Shown: one piece after another, positions 1-5,501 of the stretch
Position numbering within the stretch: the first letter of the stretch is position 1
Layout of the letters: each line of letters begins with the position of its first letter
NCBI GenBank assembly: GCA_964402955.1
Contig: CAYOEZ010000280.1
Location: 1 to 5,501 of the forward strand
Source: CAYOEZ01 sp964402955
GTDB taxonomy: Bacteria; Chloroflexota; DTOL01; DAOUCN01
Direction of reading: 5' to 3'
Length of the DNA: 5,501 nt
Program-made: the position numbers and the translations under genes
Notes under the pieces: model-generated
Told to the model about the DNA's origin: nothing
Databases searched by the model: none
What the model saw: the letters and a program-made list of their open reading frames with translations, nothing else

Positions 1-719
1 CCTTGCCCAATACCTTTCTCGGCAAAAAGCCTGCGCACGGCCTCTAGTGTCTCCACTTCGTTGAAATGCCATTCAATCCGAGTCCCCTTTGCCACCTCCA
101 ATTGGCGCTGTGCTTGTTGAACAAAATCGCCAGCACCTTGCCACCAAGTCCTGAACGATCCAGTTGATGAGTCAACGAACTGCTTGTAGTACCCCTTTGC
201 ATCCAGCAGTACACCGTCACGAATTCCATCAAAGTTGACCCCATCAACTTGGAAAACCTTACCATCTGTCCTACCAGCGACGTGTTCTTGATATGCCCGC
301 GCGCGAGAACTCATCGACTCTGATCGTTCTATCCACTTTCCCCACCTGTTCGGATCCCATCCGTTGGGGCTACCAGTATTGCCCGCTTGCGAAGCCGCCT
401 GTTGTGAGCCATTGACTAGTTGACTGGCCTTATCTATCAACGCAGGCAGCTTGTCACCATAAAGGTATCCCAATTGTGATATCTGTGGTCCGTACTGGAC
501 GGTCAGACTGTTGACCCACTGGCTAACTTGCGTGCCCCATTGCATAAGTTGCCAAGCCGTCTGCTGGCAACCGCCCGCAAGACACCACACAATCGGATTG
601 TGCCCGCTCGGATCAGTGTACCTGAGCGGATTGTTGCGGGTATAGGTATAGCGGTTCAGATCTTGGGGATTGCCGGGGTTAGGGATAATAGGATCCGGTG
701 ACACGAACATGCCCAGCGC
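1..719. repeat. Exact direct repeat of the toxin tip, copy A
   Basis: By line-by-line comparison, bases 1-719 match 2626-3344 at a constant offset of 2625 with no difference that I could find. The first mismatch is at 720 (A versus G at 3345). The repeat runs off the left edge, so its true length is at least 719 bp. It encodes the end of the Rhs hallmark and nearly all of the nuclease tip on the minus strand. Confidence 0.95.
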
Positions 720-1939
720 ACTGTCGAAGTACCGCGCGCGATAGTACATCAGTCCCGTGCCCCTGTCCAACTTCTGGCCGGTAAAGCCGTGATCCGTCGG
801 CAGCGCGAACAGGTTGCCCGTCCGCTGCCCGCCGTAGGCGAAGTCCCGCTGCGCGGGAGGCTGCGCGCTAGCGCACGGTGCTGGTCGTCGCGCCGGTATT
901 GTTGGTGGCGACCGACGTGCTGCCGAGGTGATCGCCGTGCAGGTAGCTCAACGTACCGTTTTGGCGCACGGCGATGCGCTGGCCGCCGAAGTCGTAGTAT
1001 TTCGTCGTCGTGAGCACTTGACTGTTCGTGATCGCGACCGTCACTTCGTAATGCGGCCCGATGTAGCGCGTGACTTCGGTCTTGGTCTCCTTGCGCACGC
1101 GTGCGCCATCGGCGTCGTAGCTGTAGCGCTCGGCCGGTGTCTGCTGCATGACCAGTGGCAGGTAGACCCGCTTGCACGGCACGCCGTTGCAGGTGGCCGG
1201 CAGGCTGCCGCCGCCGCCGGTCGCCGTCCGGTTGGTGTAGGTCACCGCGCTGAGGCGGTTCTGCGCGTCCCAGACCAGGACTTGCTCCTGGTTGGCCATG
1301 CCCTTGCTGCGCACGACCTGGTTGCCGTTGGGGTCGTAGTCGTAGCGGTCGGCGCCGTTGACCAGGTTGACGGCGTGCGGGTGCGCGCCGTCCGGCGTGT
1401 AGGCCAGGCCGTTGAAATTGACGATGCGGCCGGCCGGGTCGTAGCCGAAGCTCTGGCCGTAGGCCGCGGTGAGTTGGTCCAGCCCGTCGTAGCCGAAGCT
1501 GCTGAGGACGCCGTTGTCGTTGATGCTCTGCACGTTGCCGACGGCATCGTAGGCATACGTCAGGTTGAGGCGGTCGGCGGCGGTCGCGCTCGTGCCAACC
1601 AAGAGGTTCTGCAGGCGGCCGCGGCCGTTGAGTTGGTTCCACGGATAGAAGACCTGCCGGCGCACCAGGTTGCCGCCCGCTGGCAGGCGCAGGCTGCGCA
1701 GGCGGTTGGCTTCATCGTAGCTGGCGCTGTCGGCCAGGATGCCGACTTGCGAGGAGGTCAGGCTGGCCGGCTGGCCCTGGCTGCCGTAAGCCGTGGTCAC
1801 CTGCTCGTTGTCGGGATAGGTGATGCGGGTGACGCGATCCGCCGGGTCGTAGGCGTACTGCGTGGTGTAGGCGACGCCATCCACGGTGCGCGTGGCGGCC
1901 TTAACCCGGCCGCGGGCGTCGTAGTTCTGCACCAGGGTG
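720..1939. repeat. Diverged repeat of the Rhs core, copy A
   Basis: This is homologous to 3345-4542 in the same orientation. The block is 1220 bp here against 1198 bp there. Removing the 25-base insertion leaves 1195 bp, so the net difference is one codon. Most substitutions look synonymous or conservative. Divergence is uneven: 1480-1648 has only five differences from 4083-4251, and about 60 bases near 1840-1905 are identical, whereas 870-1479 is clearly more diverged. Confidence 0.9.
845..869. other. 25-base insertion causing frameshift and stop in the second Rhs copy
   Basis: Relative to the main gene, where the coding strand runs GTGCG-TTAC-TTCGCC, the second copy has 25 extra bases between GCGCTA and CTTCGCC. 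Twenty-five is not a multiple of three, and the junction also creates a TAG in the core frame. On the plus strand the segment contains a perfect 6-bp stem (TCCCGC 844-849, loop TGC, GCGGGA 853-858) and an 8-bp direct repeat GCTGCGCG at 848-855 and 860-867. It abuts the palindrome GCGCTAGCGC (865-874). There is no T-run, so a Rho-independent terminator is unlikely. Confidence 0.8.
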
Positions 1940-2122
1940 AGCGCGTGCGCTATCGCCAGTGATCACGATGCGCATCGCCGTGCCGTCGCCGCCGACGAAG
2001 TACGGCTGGCAGCCGCATCAGACCTCGTAGCCCGTCACGCCGACAGTGAACGACTCACTCACGAGCGAATGCCGGCTTACCCGAGATGAATTACAGTGCC
2101 ACAAGCACTCGAAGGCTAACCT
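1940..2122. other. Intergenic segment between the putative immunity gene and the truncated Rhs copy
   Basis: No complete gene is visible in these 183 bases. On the minus strand one frame reads VSRHSLVSESFTVGVTGYEV, then a TGA, then CGCQPYFVGGDGTAMRIVIT, which looks like a decayed protein fragment I cannot identify. At the end next to the Rhs fragment there are three short palindromic sequences: AGCGC-GT-GCGCT (1940-1951), GTGATCAC (1959-1966) and GATGCGCATC (1967-1976). They mark the point where homology to the main gene stops. I see no terminator, promoter or transposase remnant that I would defend. Confidence 0.5.
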
Positions 2123-2569
2123 CTAGCGATGAACCCAGATTTGTCGCAGGGTAGTACCTAGAACACTATTTAGTGACCGCAAAGTCGATACATCGATGTT
2201 GGGCGGTGGGTTACCAATAGTGATACAAAATCTGGCGAAGCCGGCAGGCCAGTGGTATCGAATGTCGTTAAGGCTCGCTGTACACCTACAGCATGGCATA
2301 ACTACTGATAGATCTACAAATCGGCCCTGTGCAGCCCTATCCATTGCTTGTCCCCACCAAGTCAGATCCAACTCTGCTCCGCAGCAAGGGCAATAGATAG
2401 CTTGAAAATTGCCGCCTTGATCGATAAATCGTACCTCTGGATACACCTGCGTCTCAACTCTTATGTCCTTAGTCATGCCGTCTAGGACAGTAACCGCAAT
2501 GGCAACCCTGTCATTAGGCGGCACATACTCCGGTATGTCAGGAATCAAGCGCAATAGATTATCAGACAT
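2123..2569 (-). CDS. Putative immunity protein, cysteine-rich, for the Rhs nuclease tip
   Basis: This encodes 148 residues, ending in TAG at 2123-2125. The ATG at 2567-2569 is preferred because an AAGGAG Shine-Dalgarno sequence ends 5 nt before it. An upstream in-frame ATG (2609-2611) overlaps the rhs stop and I see no comparable site for it. The gene begins 25 nt after the rhs stop in the same orientation, the usual place for the cognate immunity gene. No signal peptide or membrane segment is apparent, so it should be cytosolic, as expected for neutralising a nuclease. Cysteines cluster as CPCC (60-63) and CCRC (93-96), a possible metal-binding site. A following stretch contains SLNDIRYHWPAGFARF (99-114) and a GNPPP turn. 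I recognise a resemblance to unnamed CPxCG / SLND / GFARF hypothetical proteins but cannot name the family, and it does not look like Imm52, which I recall as a partner of Tox-REase-5. Role is inferred from context. Its G+C is low, like that of the toxin tip. Confidence 0.85.
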   Translation of the reverse strand: MSDNLLRLIPDIPEYVPPNDRVAIAVTVLDGMTKDIRVETQVYPEVRFIDQGGNFQAIYCPCCGAELDLTWWGQAMDRAAQGRFVDLSVVMPCCRCTASLNDIRYHWPAGFARFCITIGNPPPNIDVSTLRSLNSVLGTTLRQIWVHR

Positions 2570-2574
2570 GAAGT

Positions 2575-2580
2575 CTCCTT
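2575..2580 (-). promoter_or_regulatory. Shine-Dalgarno site of the putative immunity gene
   Basis: On the minus strand the sequence reads AAGGAG, then ACTTC, then ATG. This is a near-consensus ribosome binding site with 5 nt spacing, in the 25-nt gap between the rhs stop and the small gene. It decides the start at 2569. It also implies the gene is translated strongly from an rhs-immunity mRNA rather than by weak coupling alone. Confidence 0.88.
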
Positions 2581-2594
2581 CAGCATTGAGTTCG

Positions 2595-5501
2595 TCATGG
2601 CATTTGATCAAGGATCAAGGTGATACCTTGCCCAATACCTTTCTCGGCAAAAAGCCTGCGCACGGCCTCTAGTGTCTCCACTTCGTTGAAATGCCATTCA
2701 ATCCGAGTCCCCTTTGCCACCTCCAATTGGCGCTGTGCTTGTTGAACAAAATCGCCAGCACCTTGCCACCAAGTCCTGAACGATCCAGTTGATGAGTCAA
2801 CGAACTGCTTGTAGTACCCCTTTGCATCCAGCAGTACACCGTCACGAATTCCATCAAAGTTGACCCCATCAACTTGGAAAACCTTACCATCTGTCCTACC
2901 AGCGACGTGTTCTTGATATGCCCGCGCGCGAGAACTCATCGACTCTGATCGTTCTATCCACTTTCCCCACCTGTTCGGATCCCATCCGTTGGGGCTACCA
3001 GTATTGCCCGCTTGCGAAGCCGCCTGTTGTGAGCCATTGACTAGTTGACTGGCCTTATCTATCAACGCAGGCAGCTTGTCACCATAAAGGTATCCCAATT
3101 GTGATATCTGTGGTCCGTACTGGACGGTCAGACTGTTGACCCACTGGCTAACTTGCGTGCCCCATTGCATAAGTTGCCAAGCCGTCTGCTGGCAACCGCC
3201 CGCAAGACACCACACAATCGGATTGTGCCCGCTCGGATCAGTGTACCTGAGCGGATTGTTGCGGGTATAGGTATAGCGGTTCAGATCTTGGGGATTGCCG
3301 GGGTTAGGGATAATAGGATCCGGTGACACGAACATGCCCAGCGCGCTATCGTAGTAGCGAGCGCCATAGTACATCAACCCCGTGCCCCGGTCCAACTTCT
3401 GTCCGGTGAAGCCGTGATCCGTTGGCAGGGCGAAGATGCTGCCTGTGCCGCGCTGGCCGCCGTAGGCGAAGTAACGCACGTCGTTGGTTTTTGCGCCGCT
3501 ATTGCTCGTGGTGACCGACGTGCTGCCGAGATGATCGCCGTGCAGATAGGAGAGCACCCCGTTCTGCCGCACGGCGATGCGCTGGCCGCCGAAGTCGTAG
3601 TACTTGGTCGTCGTCAGCGCCTGGCCGCTCGCGACCGCGATCACGACTTCGTAGTGGGGACCGATGATGCGGGTGATCTCGGTCTTGCTCTCCTTGCGCA
3701 CGCGGCCGCCGTCGGCGTCGTAGCTGTAACGCTCGGCCGGCGTCTGGTTCAGGATCAGCGGGAGGTAGATGCGCTTGCACGGCACGCCGCCACAGAGCGT
3801 GGGCGGTGCGCTGCCACCGCCGGCGCTGGTTTGGTTGGTCAACGTCACGGCGCTGAGACGGTTCTCGGCGTCCCAAGCCAAGGCCTGCTCCTGGTTGGGT
3901 ACGCCCTTGTTACGCACGACCAGGTTGCCATTGGCGTCGTAATCGTAACGGTCAACGTTGGCGACTTTGTCCACCGCATGGGGATGCGCCGCATCCGGGG
4001 TGTAGATCAGGCCGTTGAAGTTGGTGATCCGGCCGGCCGTGTCGTAACCGAAGTTCTGGCCGTAAGCCGAGGTCAACTGGTACAGCCCGTCGTAGCCGAA
4101 GCTGCTGAGGACGCCGTTGTCGTTGATGCTTTGCACGTTGCCGACGGCATCGTAGGCATACGTCAGGTTGAGGCGGTCGGCGGCGGTCGCGCTCGTGCCG
4201 ACCAGCAGGTTTTGCAGGCGGCCGCGGCCGTTGAGTTGGTTCCACGGATAGTAGACCTGGCGGCGCACCAGACCGCCGCCGGCCGGATAGCGCAGACTGC
4301 GCAACCGGTTGGCTTCATCGTAGCTGGCGCTATCGGCCAGGACGCCGACCTGCGTGGAACTCAGGCTGATCGGCTGGCCCTGGCTGCCGTAGGCGGCGGT
4401 CACCTGCTCGTTGTCGGGATAGGTGAGGCGGATGATGCGATCCGCCGGGTCGTAGGCGTACTGCGTGGTGTAGGCGACGCCATCCACGGTGCGCGTGGCC
4501 GCTTTTACGCGGCCGCGGGCGTCATAGCTCTGCGCCAGGGTGTTGGTCAGGGTCGTGCTGCTCCCCCAGCCGTCCCGGTACTCGTAGGCGATCGCCCGCG
4601 TGCGCCGGCCCAAGTTGTAGTAACCGGTCTGCGTTTCGTCGTACACATACTGGTCGAGCAGCGGGCCAGCCGCAGCGGTCAGCCGCTTTTCTTTGAGCCG
4701 GTTGAGGTTGTCGTAGGCGAACCACAGCGTGACCCCGCGGGCGTCGGTCTGCGTCACCAGGTTGCCGACGGCGTCATAGGTGTAACGCCACAGTCCCAGG
4801 TCGGGATCGCTCACGCTGGCCTTGCGGCCCAGGCCATCGTAGCCGACCGTCGTGACGAGGTTCCCCGGCGCGCTGACGTTCGTGAGCTGATCGGCCACGT
4901 TGTAGTCGTAGCCCGCGGCCACCGGCGTCGTGCCGCTGTAGACGGTCGAGGCGCGCAGCCGGCCGAAGGCGTCCTGTTCGGTCTTGCGCTGCCGGCTCTT
5001 CTCGTCGGTCGCCGTGGTGATTGACCGCACGCCCGTGCTGCGACCCTCCGCGGTGTAGCTCGTCGTCTGGGTCGCGGCGTCGGGATAGGTGGCCTGTTTG
5101 GGCCGACCCAACGCATCGTACTCGTAGCGCGTGTGGATCTGGTTCGGCCACGCGCCGGTGGGGAGCGGCGCATAGGTCGCGCTGGCGGTCACGCTGCCGG
5201 GCTTCAGCAGCGGCGGGCTTGCCCGCTCCACCGCATCCCGGAAGGTGTAGGAACGGTAGGTCTCGCTGTGCTGCCCGCCGTCCACCTCCCCCTGCGTCTC
5301 GATGGCGCGGCCGAAGCCGTCGTAGAAGGTCCAGGCATGCAGCAGGTTGTCGCCGCCGGCGTTGTCTTGCTGCTGCGCGTGCACCCAGAAGGGCGCATTG
5401 GGACCGATGCCGGCGAACGGCCGGTAACTGTAGCTCTGGAGCGCCTGATCAGCCGTCCCAACCGCCAGCGTGACGGTGAGCCGTCGGCCCAGGCTGTCGT
5501 A
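2595..5501 (-). CDS. Rhs/YD-repeat polymorphic toxin with C-terminal Tox-REase-5 nuclease, 5' partial
   Basis: The frame stays open from the right edge to the TGA at 2595-2597, giving 968 visible residues; the true start lies outside the window. The peptide opens with a YD repeat (YDSLGRRL) and continues with many more, including YDGFGR (about residue 60), YDALGR, YDGLGRK, YDAVGNLV, YDARGRV, YDEANRL, YDTAGRI, YDANGNL and YSYDADG. The Rhs-associated core hallmark follows at about residues 711-758 (YYGARYYDSALGMF to DPSG). Residues 759-968 form a variable C-terminus with a Tox-REase-5-like domain at about 860-962. In characterised Rhs proteins the YD repeats build a hollow shell enclosing the toxin, which is released and delivered to a rival cell. 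Delivery route and signal peptide cannot be judged because the N-terminus is absent. The GTG at 5382-5384 is not a credible start because YD-type sequence continues upstream in frame. The toxin end has markedly lower G+C than the core, suggesting the tip was acquired separately. Confidence is high for an Rhs protein and good for the nuclease class. Confidence 0.95.
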   Translation of the reverse strand, partial: YDSLGRRLTVTLAVGTADQALQSYSYRPFAGIGPNAPFWVHAQQQDNAGGDNLLHAWTFYDGFGRAIETQGEVDGGQHSETYRSYTFRDAVERASPPLLKPGSVTASATYAPLPTGAWPNQIHTRYEYDALGRPKQATYPDAATQTTSYTAEGRSTGVRSITTATDEKSRQRKTEQDAFGRLRASTVYSGTTPVAAGYDYNVADQLTNVSAPGNLVTTVGYDGLGRKASVSDPDLGLWRYTYDAVGNLVTQTDARGVTLWFAYDNLNRLKEKRLTAAAGPLLDQYVYDETQTGYYNLGRRTRAIAYEYRDGWGSSTTLTNTLAQSYDARGRVKAATRTVDGVAYTTQYAYDPADRIIRLTYPDNEQVTAAYGSQGQPISLSSTQVGVLADSASYDEANRLRSLRYPAGGGLVRRQVYYPWNQLNGRGRLQNLLVGTSATAADRLNLTYAYDAVGNVQSINDNGVLSSFGYDGLYQLTSAYGQNFGYDTAGRITNFNGLIYTPDAAHPHAVDKVANVDRYDYDANGNLVVRNKGVPNQEQALAWDAENRLSAVTLTNQTSAGGGSAPPTLCGGVPCKRIYLPLILNQTPAERYSYDADGGRVRKESKTEITRIIGPHYEVVIAVASGQALTTTKYYDFGGQRIAVRQNGVLSYLHGDHLGSTSVTTSNSGAKTNDVRYFAYGGQRGTGSIFALPTDHGFTGQKLDRGTGLMYYGARYYDSALGMFVSPDPIIPNPGNPQDLNRYTYTRNNPLRYTDPSGHNPIVWCLAGGCQQTAWQLMQWGTQVSQWVNSLTVQYGPQISQLGYLYGDKLPALIDKASQLVNGSQQAASQAGNTGSPNGWDPNRWGKWIERSESMSSRARAYQEHVAGRTDGKVFQVDGVNFDGIRDGVLLDAKGYYKQFVDSSTGSFRTWWQGAGDFVQQAQRQLEVAKGTRIEWHFNEVETLEAVRRLFAEKGIGQGITLILDQMP
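2616..2924 (-). other. Tox-REase-5-like nuclease domain of the main Rhs protein
   Basis: This covers residues about 860-962 of the main Rhs protein. Visible motifs in order are Tyr-Gln (862-863), an NFDG motif with Asp883, LDAKG with Asp892 and Lys894, a Gln-rich helix ending in Arg924-Gln925, and a following IEWHF strand. Spaced D and (D/E)xK residues are typical of PD-(D/E)xK restriction-endonuclease-fold enzymes, and the FDG / xKG / RQ order recalls Tox-REase-5, the family of the type VI effector TseT. As I remember the family, the position of Asp892 is usually Glu (EAKG); Asp is a tolerated catalytic variant in this fold. The predicted activity is DNA cleavage in the target cell. The assignment is from motif memory, without a profile search. 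Confidence 0.8.
2626..3344. repeat. Exact direct repeat of the toxin tip, copy B (within the intact rhs gene)
   Basis: This is the partner of 1-719, lying in the same orientation. It covers residues 720 to about 958 of the intact Rhs protein. Because copy A is cut by the window edge, the left limit here (2626) is not a real boundary; the repeat may continue through the rhs stop and into the immunity gene. Confidence 0.95.
3228..3389 (-). other. Rhs-repeat-associated core hallmark domain (boundary between shell and tip)
   Basis: Residues about 705-758 of the main Rhs protein hold the conserved end of the Rhs core: GLMYYGARYYDSALGMF, then SPDP, NPQDLNRYTYTRNNP and finally YTDPSG. In Rhs families this segment marks the junction between the conserved shell and the exchangeable toxin tip. 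The residues after DPSG (HNPIVWCLAGGC onward) no longer resemble YD repeats. The exact identity with the second copy begins inside this hallmark, at Ala720. Confidence 0.93.
3345..4542. repeat. Diverged repeat of the Rhs core, copy B (within the intact rhs gene)
   Basis: This is the counterpart of 720-1939. It encodes roughly residues 320-719 of the visible main protein. Homology to the second copy stops at 4542, while YD-repeat coding continues without interruption to the right edge, so it is copy A that is truncated. Confidence 0.9.

Larger units (their letters stand above)
1..1939 (-). pseudogene. Truncated, frameshifted Rhs copy (orphan/silent toxin-tip module), continuing past the left edge
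   Basis: This is a second Rhs fragment, homologous to 2626-4542 of the main gene. Homology starts abruptly at 1939 within a YD repeat (ALTLVQNYDARGRV), so the N-terminal shell is missing; an in-frame TGA lies just upstream near 1961-1963. The core frame runs through YD repeats such as YDPADRV, YDEANRL, YDAVGNV, YDGLDQL and YDPNGNQ to a TAG at 868-870. The tip lies in another frame (DFAYGGQRTGNLFALPTDHG onward), separated by a 25-base insertion at 845-869. From 719 to 1 it matches the main gene exactly, covering Ala720 to about residue 958, and includes the FDG, LDAKG and RQ nuclease residues. The last codons and any associated immunity gene lie outside the window. Orphan rhs tips downstream of a main rhs gene are known as reservoirs for tip switching; this one is unusual in carrying the same tip. 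I see no RBS for the fragment, so it is probably not translated as a full protein. Confidence 0.87.

Noticed and set aside
844..858. Hairpin TCCCGC-TGC-GCGGGA as a terminator
   Set aside because: The stem is short, no T-run follows on either strand, and it lies inside the Rhs fragment.
749..1642. Minus-strand open frame (297 codons) overlapping the Rhs fragment in another frame
   Set aside because: The translation is Arg/Pro/Gln-rich and is a frame-shifted reading of the YD repeats, without a plausible start or family.
928..1962. Plus-strand open frame (344 codons) opposite the second Rhs copy
   Set aside because: It is the same antisense shadow as at 3414-5024. Their similarity simply follows the Rhs duplication.
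2609..2611. Upstream ATG for the immunity gene, overlapping the rhs stop
   Set aside because: The downstream ATG at 2567-2569 has an AAGGAG site 5 nt away, and the extra 14 residues look like read-through of the intergenic gap.
2669..2890. 73-codon minus-strand open frame inside the toxin tip (also at 44-265)
   Set aside because: It appears twice only because the tip is duplicated. It overlaps the nuclease motifs in the true frame, with no RBS that I can support.
1..3344. Two tandem repeats as a transposon or integron cassette pair
   Set aside because: There is no transposase, integrase, attC-like site or terminal inverted repeats. The repeated content is Rhs coding sequence, and recombination between rhs copies explains it better.
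3414..5024. Long plus-strand open frame (536 codons) opposite the Rhs core
   Set aside because: It is antisense to clear YD repeats in G+C-rich DNA. Its translation is Val/Ala/Arg-rich low complexity with no recognisable domain, and the frame is open because of the third-position bias of the real gene.
5382..5384. GTG as the start of the main rhs gene
   Set aside because: The same frame continues upstream to the window edge with YD-type sequence (YDSLGRRL), so the gene is 5' partial.

Overview
Every supported gene in this window lies on the minus strand. The window shows a polymorphic-toxin (Rhs/YD-repeat) locus made of three units. Reading along the minus strand (high to low coordinates), they are: (1) a large Rhs protein gene, open through the right edge of the window and ending at 2595; (2) a small cysteine-rich gene (2569 to 2123), 25 nt downstream with a strong Shine-Dalgarno sequence, in the position expected of the immunity gene; (3) a second, truncated and frameshifted Rhs copy (1939 to the left edge) whose 3' end repeats the toxin tip of the first gene base for base.

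The main Rhs protein (968 residues visible, N-terminus missing) carries many YD repeats. They are followed by the Rhs-associated core hallmark (YYGARYYDSALGMF, then NPQDLNRYTYTRNNP and DPSG near residue 758) and a 210-residue variable C-terminus. The last ~100 residues look like a Tox-REase-5 restriction-endonuclease-fold nuclease, with FDG, LDAKG and RQ motifs. By analogy with known Rhs systems, the YD shell would encapsulate and deliver the nuclease tip to competing cells. The neighbouring 148-residue protein would protect the producer; that role is inferred from position.

The second copy looks like an orphan or silent tip module. It starts abruptly at 1939 in the middle of the YD core, with no start codon or RBS that I can support. 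Its core (720-1939) is a diverged homologue of 3345-4542. A 25-base insertion at 845-869 shifts the frame and leaves an in-frame TAG. From 719 leftward it is identical to 3344-2626 as far as the window goes. A diverged core next to a perfectly identical tip, with the switch inside the conserved hallmark, is the pattern expected from recent tip duplication or gene conversion. An assembly artefact at a long exact repeat must also be considered.

Base composition supports a mosaic. One 60-base line of the core (4141-4200) is 72% G+C, whereas lines from the toxin (2821-2880, 45%) and the immunity gene (2281-2340, 47%) are much lower. The host is uncertain. Both cores carry a CKR-[IV]-YLPL-[IV] segment resembling the YLPLV motif I associate with surface proteins of Chloroflexota, so that phylum is a tentative guess. 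I saw no tRNA, rRNA, CRISPR array, transposase or convincing terminator.
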